Source: Citrobacter farmeri (lineage in GTDB: Bacteria > Pseudomonadota > Gammaproteobacteria > Enterobacterales > Enterobacteriaceae). Taken from it: a stretch of 64,000 nucleotides of DNA. The position numbers were made by a program, and so were the translations under genes. The stretch lies in NCBI RefSeq assembly GCF_019048065.1, contig NZ_CP077291.1, positions 3,100,001 to 3,164,000 on the forward strand, written 5' to 3'. Shown in pieces: positions 1-8,148 of this stretch (its first letter is position 1; each line of letters starts with the position of its first letter). The notes under the pieces are model-generated. The model did no database searches and was not told where the DNA came from. It saw only the letters and a list, made by a program, of their open reading frames with translations.

Positions 1-204
1 GTTTGCCACCCCATAGAAATGCGCCAGCAGCGCCTTATTCAGCGCCTTTACCGCCAGCGGATTGGCAAAATCAACGCTTTGCTCGCCTGCGGGGGTCAGG
101 ACGAGATACTGTGCCAGCTCAGGCGTGCTTTTGCAGAGTGAGGCAAGATCGTAGCGACTGTGATGACGGTTACGCGGGTGTAAGCCCGGTTTCTGGGGGG
201 ACAT
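1..204 (-). CDS. rlmF: RlmF, 23S rRNA m6A1618 methyltransferase (N-terminal part)
   Basis: Only the first 68 codons are inside the window; the gene runs off the left edge. The start ATG is the complement of 202-204, with a GGAG ribosome site just upstream. The residues that can be read begin [20 protein letters not shown] and continue with the segment [20 protein letters not shown], which I recognise from E. coli RlmF (YbiN). The enzyme uses S-adenosylmethionine to methylate N6 of A1618 in 23S rRNA. The SAM-binding and catalytic NPPF-type motifs lie outside the window, so the assignment rests on the N-terminus and on its place next to mcbA, as in E. coli. Confidence 0.9.
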   Translation of the reverse strand, partial: MSPQKPGLHPRNRHHSRYDLASLCKSTPELAQYLVLTPAGEQSVDFANPLAVKALNKALLAHFYGVAN

Positions 205-490
205 AGCATTCTCCTTTTAACAGCGGCGTAAGATACCCGCATAACGCCACGCGGTAAACCAGGTTGATGAGAAACAACCGCGTCGTTGCGGCGCGATAAA
301 TCACGGAATGGAACAAAGCGGCGTAAATCACCCAAAAATCAGTGATATGCATGTCATTGATTTGTCAACATACGTCAACATTTATCGTTCAAATTTTAAG
401 CAGATCATCATCAATTTTTTACGCCATTTCAGCCGCACTGACGACCTAAACTTATCTGGCACTACACGTTGTTTCACTGAGGAGAGCATC

Positions 491-751
491 ATGAAAAAAT
501 GCCTCGCATTACTCGTCGCCACCACGCTTGCCGGTGTGGCATTCGCGGCATCAGCAGCACAGCCACTCAATAGCCCCGATACCGGTCAGCTACGTGCGTC
601 AGGTACCGTCTCTGCGACTGGCGCAACCAACCTGAGTGACCTGGAAGATAAACTGGCGGAAAAAGCGCAAGAACAAGGCGCGAAAGGCTTTGTGGTTAAT
701 TCTGCAGGCGGTAAGAACCAGATGTACGGTACTGCCACCATTTACAAGTAA
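491..751 (+). CDS. mcbA: McbA (YbiM), periplasmic DUF1471/YhcN-family protein
   Basis: This 86-residue protein has a signal peptide (about residues 1-23, ending in an Ala-rich AFAASAA stretch) followed by one small DUF1471 domain ending in the typical GTATIYK. I chose the ATG at 491, preceded by GAGGAG, rather than an in-frame ATG about 60 codons upstream, because it gives a clean signal peptide and the known family length. In E. coli McbA expression is controlled by McbR and affects colanic acid and biofilm mucoidy. It is a paralogue of ybiJ at 1425, and only ybiI separates them here. The molecular function is not established. Confidence 0.88.
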   Translation: MKKCLALLVATTLAGVAFAASAAQPLNSPDTGQLRASGTVSATGATNLSDLEDKLAEKAQEQGAKGFVVNSAGGKNQMYGTATIYK

Positions 752-766
752 CCTTCCCCACGACCT

Positions 767-793
767 GCCCGATAGCAACTTTGCTTATCGGGC
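767..793. terminator. Hairpin after mcbA, possible weak terminator
   Basis: An 8-bp perfect stem (GCCCGATA paired with TATCGGGC) around an 11-nt loop lies 15 nt after the mcbA stop. No T-run follows, so it may be a transcript-end or mRNA-stabilising hairpin rather than a strong intrinsic terminator. Confidence 0.45.
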
Positions 794-872
794 AATCCCC
801 CCTTGACTGCGCAATTTTTGACCCCATTTTGACTATAATGACCTCTTGATAAAGCGTGAGGAGAATATCGCT

Positions 873-1139
873 ATGGCCTCGGGTTGGGCAAATGATGACG
901 CTGTGAACGAACAGATCAACAGTACTATTGAAGATGCTGTCGCCCGTGCAAGAGGTGAAATTCCGCGCGGTGATAGCCTGTATGAATGTGAAGAATGTGG
1001 CGACCCCATCCCCGAAGCGCGCCGACAGGCGGTGCCCGGCGTAAGACTGTGCCTCAACTGCCAACAGGAGAAAGATTCAAAAAACTCATCCTATACGGGA
1101 TATAACCGTAGAGGTTCAAAAGACAGCCAGCTACGTTGA
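873..1139 (+). CDS. ybiI: YbiI, DksA/TraR-type zinc-finger protein
   Basis: This 88-residue protein matches E. coli YbiI from MASGWANDDAVNEQINSTIE to the final GSKDSQLR. A single C4 zinc finger is visible (CEEC near residues 34-37 and CLNC near 55-58), the hallmark of the DksA/TraR family. The long coiled-coil of true DksA is absent, so it may contact zinc and possibly RNA polymerase without the full DksA action; that is inference. The ATG at 873 has a good GAGGAGAA site; a further in-frame ATG at 846 overlaps that site and is unlikely. In K-12 ybiX and fiu lie between this gene and mcbA; here they are absent. Confidence 0.88.
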   Translation: MASGWANDDAVNEQINSTIEDAVARARGEIPRGDSLYECEECGDPIPEARRQAVPGVRLCLNCQQEKDSKNSSYTGYNRRGSKDSQLR

Positions 1140-1360
1140 CCTATTTTTACAGAGATATAGAGAACATGCCGTTTCGCTTACGCTCACGTTAAATCGCATT
1201 CTGCGTAGCAAAACGTGCCGTTCAGCTTTCAACTGTAAAGCGAACGTCGAAGAACCGTAAATTCGTCTGGTGAATTAATTAATAATCAATAAGTTATTTG
1301 TCATTCAATTTTTTTGATGAATGACGTCAATTCTCTTCGATTTTATCTCTCGGATAAAAG

Positions 1361-1376
1361 CGTGATACTCATCACA
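1361..1376. promoter_or_regulatory. CRP-like site upstream of ybiJ
   Basis: The sequence CGTGATACTCATCACA fits the CRP core TGTGA-N6-TCACA with one mismatch. It is centred about 57 bp before the ybiJ start. The rest of the 285-bp gap 1140-1424 shows nothing else that I can name. Confidence 0.4.
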
Positions 1377-1424
1377 TCGACGGAACATCGTCTTCCTTAA
1401 TAAATAACCTGCGAGAGATTAACA

Positions 1425-1685
1425 ATGAAAACTATCAAATATGCTGTTGCCGCTGTTGCCCTGTCTACCCTGTCTTTTGGCGTTTTCGCTGCCGAACCTG
1501 TTACGGCTGCTCAGGCGCAAAGCATGAGTAAAATCGGTGTGGTTTCTGCGGAAGGCGCAACGACACTGGACGGCCTGGAAGCAAAACTGGCTGAGAAAGC
1601 CGCTGCCGCTGGCGCGAGCGGTTACAGCATCACCTCTGCCAACAACAACAACAAAATGAGCGGTACTGCTGTTATCTACAAATAA
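1425..1685 (+). CDS. ybiJ: YbiJ, periplasmic DUF1471/YhcN-family protein
   Basis: An 86-residue secreted protein: signal peptide at about residues 1-22 with cleavage after VFAA, then a DUF1471 domain (GVVSAEGATTLDGLEAKLAE) ending MSGTAVIYK. The family includes BhsA, McbA and YhcN, small periplasmic proteins induced by stress. The start is preceded by a GCGAGAG segment. A CRP-like site lies upstream and a strong intrinsic terminator follows, so it looks monocistronic. Function unknown. Confidence 0.85.
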   Translation: MKTIKYAVAAVALSTLSFGVFAAEPVTAAQAQSMSKIGVVSAEGATTLDGLEAKLAEKAAAAGASGYSITSANNNNKMSGTAVIYK

Positions 1686-1753
1686 GTTTTACCCCGTCTG
1701 CTGCCAACAGACACCCTGCTCCAACCCTCATTGAACCTGAATTACCCTTATTT

Positions 1754-1783
1754 GCCCGTCCGCCACTGGACGGGCTTTTTTTT
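1754..1783 (+). terminator. Intrinsic terminator of ybiJ
   Basis: A 7-bp GC-rich stem (GCCCGTC/GACGGGC) with an 8-nt loop is followed directly by eight T residues. It lies about 70 bp after ybiJ and just before the convergent end of ybiB. Confidence 0.85.
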
Positions 1784-1793
1784 ATCTGGCGTG

Positions 1794-2762
1794 CTAAAAA
1801 CTGTCGTTCACCCGCGCCAGTCCTTCCTCGAGTGTTGCCACTTCTGCCGTTGCCAACAGGCAACAGGCCATCTGGATTTTCAACGATGCCGGTACCGGTT
1901 CGCTTCCCGCCAGGCAGCGTTCTATCCAGCGCGCGGTCGTCTCAGGATCCTTCGCCGCAGGCAGCGGTACGGGTTCGTCAGGCATTTCGCTTTGTCGATT
2001 CTGTAACACCCGTGAGCCGGTGCTATCAATCAGGCTGATCTGTGGACAGCGTTGCGGGTTGGCGTAAACCTCACCTTCAGTGCCGTGCATCAGCAGCCCA
2101 CGCCCGCCAATATCACTGAAGAATTTCGCTACGCGCGGCACATATTCCGGGTGCGACACACTGGCCAGACGCAGTGCGGCATCCTCGGCAAACGGCGTCG
2201 CCAGTTTCGCCAGCGTATGTGCGCTGTTACGCACGCCCAGCCGCCAGCGCATTGCCAGTTGCTTTTCCAGCGGCGGACAGAGCGTACTCACTGGAATAAA
2301 GACCGGCTGATGCCCATCCAGCTTCGCCTGCGCTTGACCGGCGTGTCGCGTCGGTGCAATCCCCATCAGTTCGAAAATGGTTTCCGTAAGCACGCGGGTC
2401 GGATCTTCACTCACCCCATGCACCACCACTGGAAACCCCAGCTTGTGCAATAAAATGGCCAGTAGCGGCGTCAGGTTCGCCTGTTTACGCGCGCCGTTAT
2501 AGCTGGGAATAACAATCGGCATCGGTTTGGCAACCGGCGGGGTCAGCGTAATGGAATGGTTTTGCATCGCCTCATAAAAGCCCAACATTTCGGCTTCCCC
2601 TTCCCCTTTAATACGCAACGCAATCAGCACGCTGCCAATCTCCAGTTCAGGCACGTCCCCGTTAAGCATGTGGGTATACAGACCGCGGGCGGTGTCCTGG
2701 TCCAGATCGCGGGCATGGTTTTTGCCCCGGCCAATCTCTTTAATAATTTTGCGGTAATCCAT
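1794..2762 (-). CDS. ybiB: YbiB, TrpD2-type nucleic-acid-binding protein
   Basis: A 322-residue protein of the glycosyltransferase family 3 (anthranilate phosphoribosyltransferase-like) fold. The N-terminal helical domain includes DQDTARGLYTHMLNGDVPEL, and a glycine-rich GGRGLLMHGTEGE segment lies near residues 220-232. E. coli YbiB (TrpD2) is reported to bind DNA and RNA without phosphoribosyltransferase activity. It starts 26 bp after the dinG stop on the same strand, so it is probably co-transcribed from the LexA-controlled dinG promoter, which agrees with a role linked to DNA damage. Confidence 0.87.
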   Translation of the reverse strand: MDYRKIIKEIGRGKNHARDLDQDTARGLYTHMLNGDVPELEIGSVLIALRIKGEGEAEMLGFYEAMQNHSITLTPPVAKPMPIVIPSYNGARKQANLTPLLAILLHKLGFPVVVHGVSEDPTRVLTETIFELMGIAPTRHAGQAQAKLDGHQPVFIPVSTLCPPLEKQLAMRWRLGVRNSAHTLAKLATPFAEDAALRLASVSHPEYVPRVAKFFSDIGGRGLLMHGTEGEVYANPQRCPQISLIDSTGSRVLQNRQSEMPDEPVPLPAAKDPETTARWIERCLAGSEPVPASLKIQMACCLLATAEVATLEEGLARVNDSF

Positions 2763-2788
2763 CGAAAACTCCTTGCCTCACACTCACG

Positions 2789-4939
2789 TTATTTACGCCG
2801 ACGGCGCGCGGGTTTCGCTTTTTCTTTTGCCTTTACTATAACGTCTGGCACAGCGGGTTGCTCTATGGGAAAAACAGGTAATGCATCCAGTAAACGCTTG
2901 CCATAATTTTTGGTCAACAGACGCTTATCGTAAATCACCACTTCTCCCCAGCAGCCGTGGCTACGAATCAGACGCCCCACCTGCTGGATAAGATTAAACG
3001 AGGCAGCGGGCAGACTCTGCACTTCAAAGGGATAACGATTGAGGCTTTTGAGCCACTCGCCTTCAGTGATCACCACCGGGCTGTCGATGGGGGGGAAGGC
3101 AATTTTGTGAATATGTACCTGACTGAGCAAATCGCCTTTTAGATCCAGCCCTTCGGCGAAAGATTGCAACCCAACCAACACGCTACGCTCGCCGTTCTCT
3201 ACCCGCTTACGGTGCAACTCCACCAACCGATAGCGCGGCTGGTCACCCTGGACCAGCAGCAACAAACGCAGATCGGTGACGTGTTCCAGAAATCGCTGCA
3301 TTGCCCGTCCGCTGGCAAACAATACCAGCATGCCGGTATGTTTTTTACTTTCCAGCTGTTCGCGAAAATAGGCGGCCATCTCCGCGATATGCTGCTCTTC
3401 GCTGTCAATCAGCGGCTCATAGCGCATCTGCGGAATAATGATTTTGCCCTGTTTGACGTGGTTAAACGGCGAATCGAGCGCGACAAAGCGGTCTCCGGCT
3501 TTCTCTTTCAGACCGCTCATCTCCTGCAGACGCGAAAAACTGTTAAGCGAACGCAGCGTGGCGGAAGTGACAATAATATGCGGTACGCTGCGCCAGAGTA
3601 ACCGCTCCAGCTGATCGCTCACGCGGATCCCCACACAGTGAAACCAGACGTGAGGCTGCCCGTCACGCATATCGCGCGTCACCCATTTCGACACCGGCGC
3701 ACCGGACGACTGGGCCAGTGAGGCCAGCCGCCACAGTTTGCTTTGCGCCTCAAACATCCCCAACGCGCGATTCATCTGCAAAATAGCCCGATGCAGGCGC
3801 ACAACATCATGACTGCCCGTTTTCTCGCTGAGATCGTTCAAAAATAACTCCGCCAGGCCGCGCAGCGTTTCGGTGAGTTTCGCCAGCCGTTGGCAAATTT
3901 CCATCACTTCATCCGGGAGTGTTCCCATCGCAAAGCGATGTTCCGCTTCCTGCCCGGCAGGCATAGTCAGATTGAGGATGCTGTTAAGCGAGGCGATAAG
4001 CTCATACAGCTCTTCGCAATGGGCGTTTAAACGCTCCGGATTCGCCAGCGGCGGCGTGGTTTTGGGACGAAACTGCTCCATGCAGGTCGCCACCAGTTTG
4101 CCGAACAGATCCAGTTGCAGGCGATACCAGGGGGCAGTGATTTCGGCACTCATTTCCAGCGCATCGCGGGCGACGTCCGGCAGGTGATGGCCTTCATCCA
4201 GCACCAACAGCAGATTTTTCGGGTCCGGCAACACCGCTTCGCTTTCCATTGCCGCCATTACCAGCGCATGGTTTGCCACCACCACTTCTGCTTCCTGAAT
4301 CTCACGACGCGCTACAAAGAACGGGCACTCACGATAGTAATGACAGTTGCGGTTCAGACAGCTGGCTTTGTCGGTGCTCAATCGCCGCCAGAGATCGTCA
4401 TCAATCGCGATATCCGTATGATCGCGCAGGCCGTCCCACTTGTAGCTGTCAAGGTCGCCTTTCAGCTTTGCGCAGCGCTTCTGTTCTTCCTTGTTGTTCG
4501 CCGTGAGTTCATCGTCAAGAAACGCGAGCAGATCCTGCTGAGTGGGTTCAGTACTGGCCAGCGCGGTCAGATTTCGCGGACACACATAGCGGCCGCGGCC
4601 AAACGCGGCGGTAAAGCGAAGATCGGGAATGATTTTGCGCAGTAGCGGCAGATCTTTACTGTAGATCTGATCCTGCAACGCCACGTTGGCGGTACTGACT
4701 ACCAGCGTTTTTTGCTCTTCCCGCGCAATGGCAATGCCGGGAAGGAGATAAGACAGGGTTTTCCCCACCCCGGTGGGTGCTTCAATCGCCAGATGACGCC
4801 CTTCTTCTCCGGTCAGCGTTTTCGCGACATCGGCAATCATCTGCCGCTGCGGCGCACGGGGGATAAAGTCGGGGATCTGTTCCTGAAGCGCCTTATACCA
4901 GGCGGCGATTTGCGCTTTGAGCGCAGCAGTTAATGCCAT
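2789..4939 (-). CDS. dinG: DinG, ATP-dependent DNA helicase (XPD-like, Fe-S)
   Basis: A 716-residue superfamily 2 5'-3' helicase. Walker A is APTGVGKT near residue 50; the four cysteines of the 4Fe-4S domain sit in RYVCPRN (about 120) and KASCLNRNCHYYRECPFF (about 194-205); Walker B is LDEGHH near 250; motif VI is QQVGRLIRSHG near 640. DinG resolves R-loops and unusual DNA structures after damage. I chose the ATG at 4939 (MALTAALK), which gives the E. coli length. An in-frame ATG 45 bp upstream would put the LexA box inside the gene. A LexA operator lies 15 bp before the chosen start. It leads the dinG-ybiB operon. Confidence 0.96.
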   Translation of the reverse strand: MALTAALKAQIAAWYKALQEQIPDFIPRAPQRQMIADVAKTLTGEEGRHLAIEAPTGVGKTLSYLLPGIAIAREEQKTLVVSTANVALQDQIYSKDLPLLRKIIPDLRFTAAFGRGRYVCPRNLTALASTEPTQQDLLAFLDDELTANNKEEQKRCAKLKGDLDSYKWDGLRDHTDIAIDDDLWRRLSTDKASCLNRNCHYYRECPFFVARREIQEAEVVVANHALVMAAMESEAVLPDPKNLLLVLDEGHHLPDVARDALEMSAEITAPWYRLQLDLFGKLVATCMEQFRPKTTPPLANPERLNAHCEELYELIASLNSILNLTMPAGQEAEHRFAMGTLPDEVMEICQRLAKLTETLRGLAELFLNDLSEKTGSHDVVRLHRAILQMNRALGMFEAQSKLWRLASLAQSSGAPVSKWVTRDMRDGQPHVWFHCVGIRVSDQLERLLWRSVPHIIVTSATLRSLNSFSRLQEMSGLKEKAGDRFVALDSPFNHVKQGKIIIPQMRYEPLIDSEEQHIAEMAAYFREQLESKKHTGMLVLFASGRAMQRFLEHVTDLRLLLLVQGDQPRYRLVELHRKRVENGERSVLVGLQSFAEGLDLKGDLLSQVHIHKIAFPPIDSPVVITEGEWLKSLNRYPFEVQSLPAASFNLIQQVGRLIRSHGCWGEVVIYDKRLLTKNYGKRLLDALPVFPIEQPAVPDVIVKAKEKAKPARRRRK

Positions 4940-4953
4940 GAGAAAACCTGAAA

Positions 4954-4973
4954 TACTGTATAAACAGCCACTA
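4954..4973 (-). promoter_or_regulatory. LexA box of dinG
   Basis: On the minus strand the 20-mer TAGTGGCTGTTTATACAGTA resembles the known E. coli dinG operator, which also has a degenerate left half. The right half TATACAGTA matches the LexA consensus fully. Confidence 0.8.
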
Positions 4974-5048
4974 TTGTGGCACATTTCAGGCCTGGAACGT
5001 ATCTTTTTTGCCGGTTCTGGAAAGCGCTTCGCAACCTGGAGGCGAAGT

Positions 5049-5124
5049 GCCGGATGGCGGCTTGCGCCTTATCCGGCCTGCGTTTAAGCATACTCCTGGC
5101 CGGATAAGCGCAGCGCCATCAGGC
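5049..5124. repeat. BIME: two inverted REP units
   Basis: A REP unit (GCCGGATGGCGG...CTTATCCGGCC, 5049-5082) is followed by an inverted one (GGCCGGATAAGCGCAGCGCC, 5098-5117 and on to 5124). They lie between dinG and the DASS transporter gene, at the left edge of the accessory cassette. Confidence 0.85.
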
Positions 5125-5138
5125 TGCTGCGCGGCGAC

Positions 5139-6560
5139 TTAATAGTAACCCAGCAGCTTCCACCACAACATGCCAACCGCGAAGATGATGATCACATTGA
5201 ACGTCACCACACACAGGTTGATTCTGTAGAACCGTGGCCGTTCGAAATAGCCTTGCGCAAAGTAGATAGGACCTGGTCCGCCGCCGTACTCGGTGTTCCC
5301 CCACATCAGGTTGCTGAAAATACCGAAACAGATAGCCACCATCATCGGCGGTGCCCCGGCCGCAATCGCCGTGGCGGCAAACGGTGCGTACAGTGCGGCA
5401 ACGTGCCCCGTGGCGGTGGCAAACAGATAGTGGACGTAGATGTACAGGACGCCGAGCACGATAAAAGCTTCCATCGCGCCGAATCCCTGAATTCCACTGC
5501 CCAACTTCACTGTCATCCATTTGATGAATCCCAGATCCGCCAGGCCGGTCGCCAGGCTGATAATCACGCTGAACCAAATCACCGTGTCCCACGCCGCATG
5601 GTCATTAAGGAGGCTCTTCCAGCTTACCGCACCGGTCGCAAACAGATAGGCCGCCAGACCCAGCCCAACCGACGTCGCGGAGATACCGGTGATCAGACTG
5701 GTTCCCCAGCCCACCAGCGCCAGCACAAAGCCTACGGCCACTTTTTTCTCATTACTGCTCATACCGCCCAGTTCGCTGAGCGACTGTTTGCCCATCGCTT
5801 TGGCTTCCGGTGTGTGCTTTAGTTCCGGATCCAACAGCTTGTAGACCAGCAGCGGCATCAGGCAAAAACAAACCATCGCCGGCACCACCGCGGAAATAAA
5901 CCAGCCGCCCCAGGTGATATCCAGACCCAGTGTGGATTTTGCCAGGCTTGCTACCAGCGGGTTCGCTGCCATCCCCGTCAAAAATATCGCCCCGGTGATC
6001 GGCGTAAACTGAAAGCAGACCATCGTTAAGAAATCGCCAATCCGCTTACCGGTTGCGCCGGGCGCCGAGCCGAGTACGTCGTTGATTGAGCGAGCGATGG
6101 GGAAAATAATTCCGCCAGAACGCGCCGTCACAGAAGGCATCGCCGGGGCCATAATCAGGTCTGAAACGCCAAGTGAATAGGCAATTCCCAGGCTGCTTCC
6201 GCCAAACAGCGACAGCATTTTATAGGCAATACGTTTCCCCAGCCCGGAGGTAACAAACCCCAGCGAGAGCACGTAAGCGCAGAAAATCAGCCACACGGTG
6301 CCAGAGGCAAAGCCCGACAGCGCCTTCGCCTCGGTCAACGTTTTGCTAAAGATGACCACGCAAAGCGCAATCAGCATGACCGCCCCCGAAGGGAGCGGTT
6401 GGGTCAGGATCGCCGCAATGGTGGCGGCGAAAATCGCAAACATATGCCAGGCCGCCGGCGTTAACCCGTCAGGGACGGGAATAAACCAAATGACGGCACC
6501 AATCACCAGCGGGATCAGAAATGAGATAAATTTCTTTCCCGCGACAGAATTTGTAGACAT
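5139..6560 (-). CDS. DASS-family (CitT-like) anion:Na+ or antiport transporter
   Basis: A 473-residue inner-membrane protein with about 12 hydrophobic segments. It resembles the divalent anion:sodium symporter family (CitT, TtdT, YbhI): the C-terminal segment GNTEYGGGPGPIYFAQGYF corresponds to the family's conserved end, and a small-residue hairpin lies in FTPITGAIFLTGMAANPL. Family members take up citrate, tartrate, succinate or related di- and tricarboxylates, often by exchange. It lies 33 bp after the lyase gene on the same strand, so the two probably form one operon controlled by the divergent GntR regulator. The substrate cannot be read from the sequence. K-12 has no such gene at this locus. 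Confidence 0.85.
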   Translation of the reverse strand: MSTNSVAGKKFISFLIPLVIGAVIWFIPVPDGLTPAAWHMFAIFAATIAAILTQPLPSGAVMLIALCVVIFSKTLTEAKALSGFASGTVWLIFCAYVLSLGFVTSGLGKRIAYKMLSLFGGSSLGIAYSLGVSDLIMAPAMPSVTARSGGIIFPIARSINDVLGSAPGATGKRIGDFLTMVCFQFTPITGAIFLTGMAANPLVASLAKSTLGLDITWGGWFISAVVPAMVCFCLMPLLVYKLLDPELKHTPEAKAMGKQSLSELGGMSSNEKKVAVGFVLALVGWGTSLITGISATSVGLGLAAYLFATGAVSWKSLLNDHAAWDTVIWFSVIISLATGLADLGFIKWMTVKLGSGIQGFGAMEAFIVLGVLYIYVHYLFATATGHVAALYAPFAATAIAAGAPPMMVAICFGIFSNLMWGNTEYGGGPGPIYFAQGYFERPRFYRINLCVVTFNVIIIFAVGMLWWKLLGYY

Positions 6561-6593
6561 AGCAATATCCTTATTCCGTTAGCACGAGAACGT

Positions 6594-7946
6594 TCATTTC
6601 CGTGACTGATACCTGGACAGCACCTGATCGACCATTTCAGGTGCCATGCCCAGATAATTTGCCGGATCGGTCAGTCGGTTAATCAGTTGCGGATTCAGTC
6701 GCTGCGCCACTGTTGGCATCGCATTCAGCACGTCAGCCAGGTGACCGCCCTTCTCGTTGACGATACGACAGGCGTCATACACCACGTCGTGGGCGTCCTG
6801 GCGACCGATGTACGGGGCCAGCCCCATCATCACCGCTTCTGCCACAATCAGACCATTGGTCATTCCGAGATTACGCTTCATTGCTGCTTCATCAACTTCC
6901 AACCCTGCCAGCATAAAATTGGCCTGATGCAGCGCCCCTGCGCTCAGCACGAAACTTTCCGGGATCGCAATCCACTCCGCATGCCATGGCCCGGTAGCGC
7001 GTTCCAGATCCTGAACCATCGCATCCAGCATCAGTCCGGCCTGTTGACGAACGCCTTTCGCGCAGGCCAGCATCAGTTCGCTGGAGATAGGATTGCGTTT
7101 TTGCGGCATCGTACTGCTCGCACCGCGCCCTTTCACGAACGGTTCATACAGTTCACCAAACTCATTAGACGCCATCAGCATCACATCATAAGCAATTTTC
7201 CCTAGCGAACCGGTCATCACCGCCAGCAGGTTCACCGCTTCGGCAAAGCCATCGCGCGCCACGTGCCAGGTGGAGGTCGGCACGTTAAGACCCAACTCTT
7301 CCATCAGCGCTTTTTGTACCGCTAATCCTTTATCACCCAGCGATGCCAGCGTTCCGGCAGCCCCGGCAAATTCACCGACCAGCACGCGGGGACGCGCCTG
7401 TTGCAGACGTTCGGCGTGGCGTTCAAACATGTCCAGCCAGATCGCGGCTTTATAGCCAAAAGTCACCGGCAGCGCCTGCTGTAAGTGAGTGCGTCCGGCC
7501 ATCGGCGTGTCACGATAGCGCAGCGCCAGGTCAGCCAGCGTCGCACGCAAGCGATCCATATCCGCCTCGATCAGTTCAAAGGCATCACGGATTTGCAGAA
7601 CCACCGCCGTGTCCATAATGTCCTGCGTCGTCGCTCCCCAGTGTACATAGCCGCCAGACTCGCCGGCCTGCTTTGAAATCTGGTGAACAAGCGGCAGGAT
7701 CGGGTAACCGACGATTTCTGTCTCATGGCGCAGCAAATCAAAATCCAGCGTATCGGCATTGCACTTTTCGGCTATCTCGTTAGCTGCCGCTTCCGGGATC
7801 ACCCCGCAGCGCGCCTGTGCCCTGGCGAGTGCGACCTCAACTTCGACATATTTGCGAATGAGTTCGTAGTCATCAAACACCGCGCGCATTGCCGGTGTAC
7901 CAAAAGAATCTCTAAATAAAACAGAATCCATTACATTCGAAGCCAT
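6594..7946 (-). CDS. Lyase of the fumarase/aspartase (adenylosuccinate lyase-like) superfamily
   Basis: A 450-residue protein. The superfamily signature SSTMPQKRNP is at residues 277-286, the first conserved region HWGATTQD at 102-109 and the catalytic-histidine region GRTHLQQALP at 151-160. These place it near adenylosuccinate lyase and 3-carboxy-cis,cis-muconate cycloisomerase (PcaB). Such enzymes eliminate or add across a bond beside a carboxylate, often releasing fumarate. A housekeeping purB role is unlikely: the gene is paired with a carboxylate transporter and a divergent regulator, which points to catabolism of an imported N- or O-linked succinyl-type compound. The substrate is unknown, and no pca genes lie nearby to support muconate chemistry. 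Confidence 0.8.
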   Translation of the reverse strand: MASNVMDSVLFRDSFGTPAMRAVFDDYELIRKYVEVEVALARAQARCGVIPEAAANEIAEKCNADTLDFDLLRHETEIVGYPILPLVHQISKQAGESGGYVHWGATTQDIMDTAVVLQIRDAFELIEADMDRLRATLADLALRYRDTPMAGRTHLQQALPVTFGYKAAIWLDMFERHAERLQQARPRVLVGEFAGAAGTLASLGDKGLAVQKALMEELGLNVPTSTWHVARDGFAEAVNLLAVMTGSLGKIAYDVMLMASNEFGELYEPFVKGRGASSTMPQKRNPISSELMLACAKGVRQQAGLMLDAMVQDLERATGPWHAEWIAIPESFVLSAGALHQANFMLAGLEVDEAAMKRNLGMTNGLIVAEAVMMGLAPYIGRQDAHDVVYDACRIVNEKGGHLADVLNAMPTVAQRLNPQLINRLTDPANYLGMAPEMVDQVLSRYQSRK

Positions 7947-8020
7947 AAATCCCCCGGTTTAATCCGATAGTGATAAGATGAGTATCTGGCCCGGTTTACA
8001 CGTTAACCGGAATAAATGAA

Positions 8021-8067
8021 ATGTCCGAACATAATATAATGTCCGTACATTTAGAATGTACGGACAT
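8021..8067. promoter_or_regulatory. Cluster of GntR-type operators
   Basis: Three related 12-mers lie in the divergent promoter region: ATGTCCGAACAT (8021-8032), ATGTCCGTACAT (8039-8050) and ATGTACGGACAT (8056-8067). The last two form a perfect inverted repeat with 13-nt arms (ATGTCCGTACATT and its complement) around a TAG spacer. A fourth partial copy, GTCCGTAC, is at 8098-8105. Likely binding sites for the adjacent regulator; this is inference. Confidence 0.7.
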
Positions 8068-8148
8068 TTATAATAATCATGATGTATGTAGGGAATAGTC
8101 CGTACCCATTTTTGTGACTGTGATCATTAATTATTTGATGAAACTGCG

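Noticed and set aside
205..490. Extended mcbA start at 308
   Set aside because: The extension adds a non-homologous stretch before a perfect signal peptide and ribosome site at 491.
1140..1424. Possible small gene or sRNA between ybiI and ybiJ
   Set aside because: Only a CRP-like site could be supported; no ORF with a ribosome site and no terminator hairpin was seen.
4940..4984. Upstream ATG for dinG adding 15 residues
   Set aside because: The extension covers the LexA operator and has no counterpart in the family.
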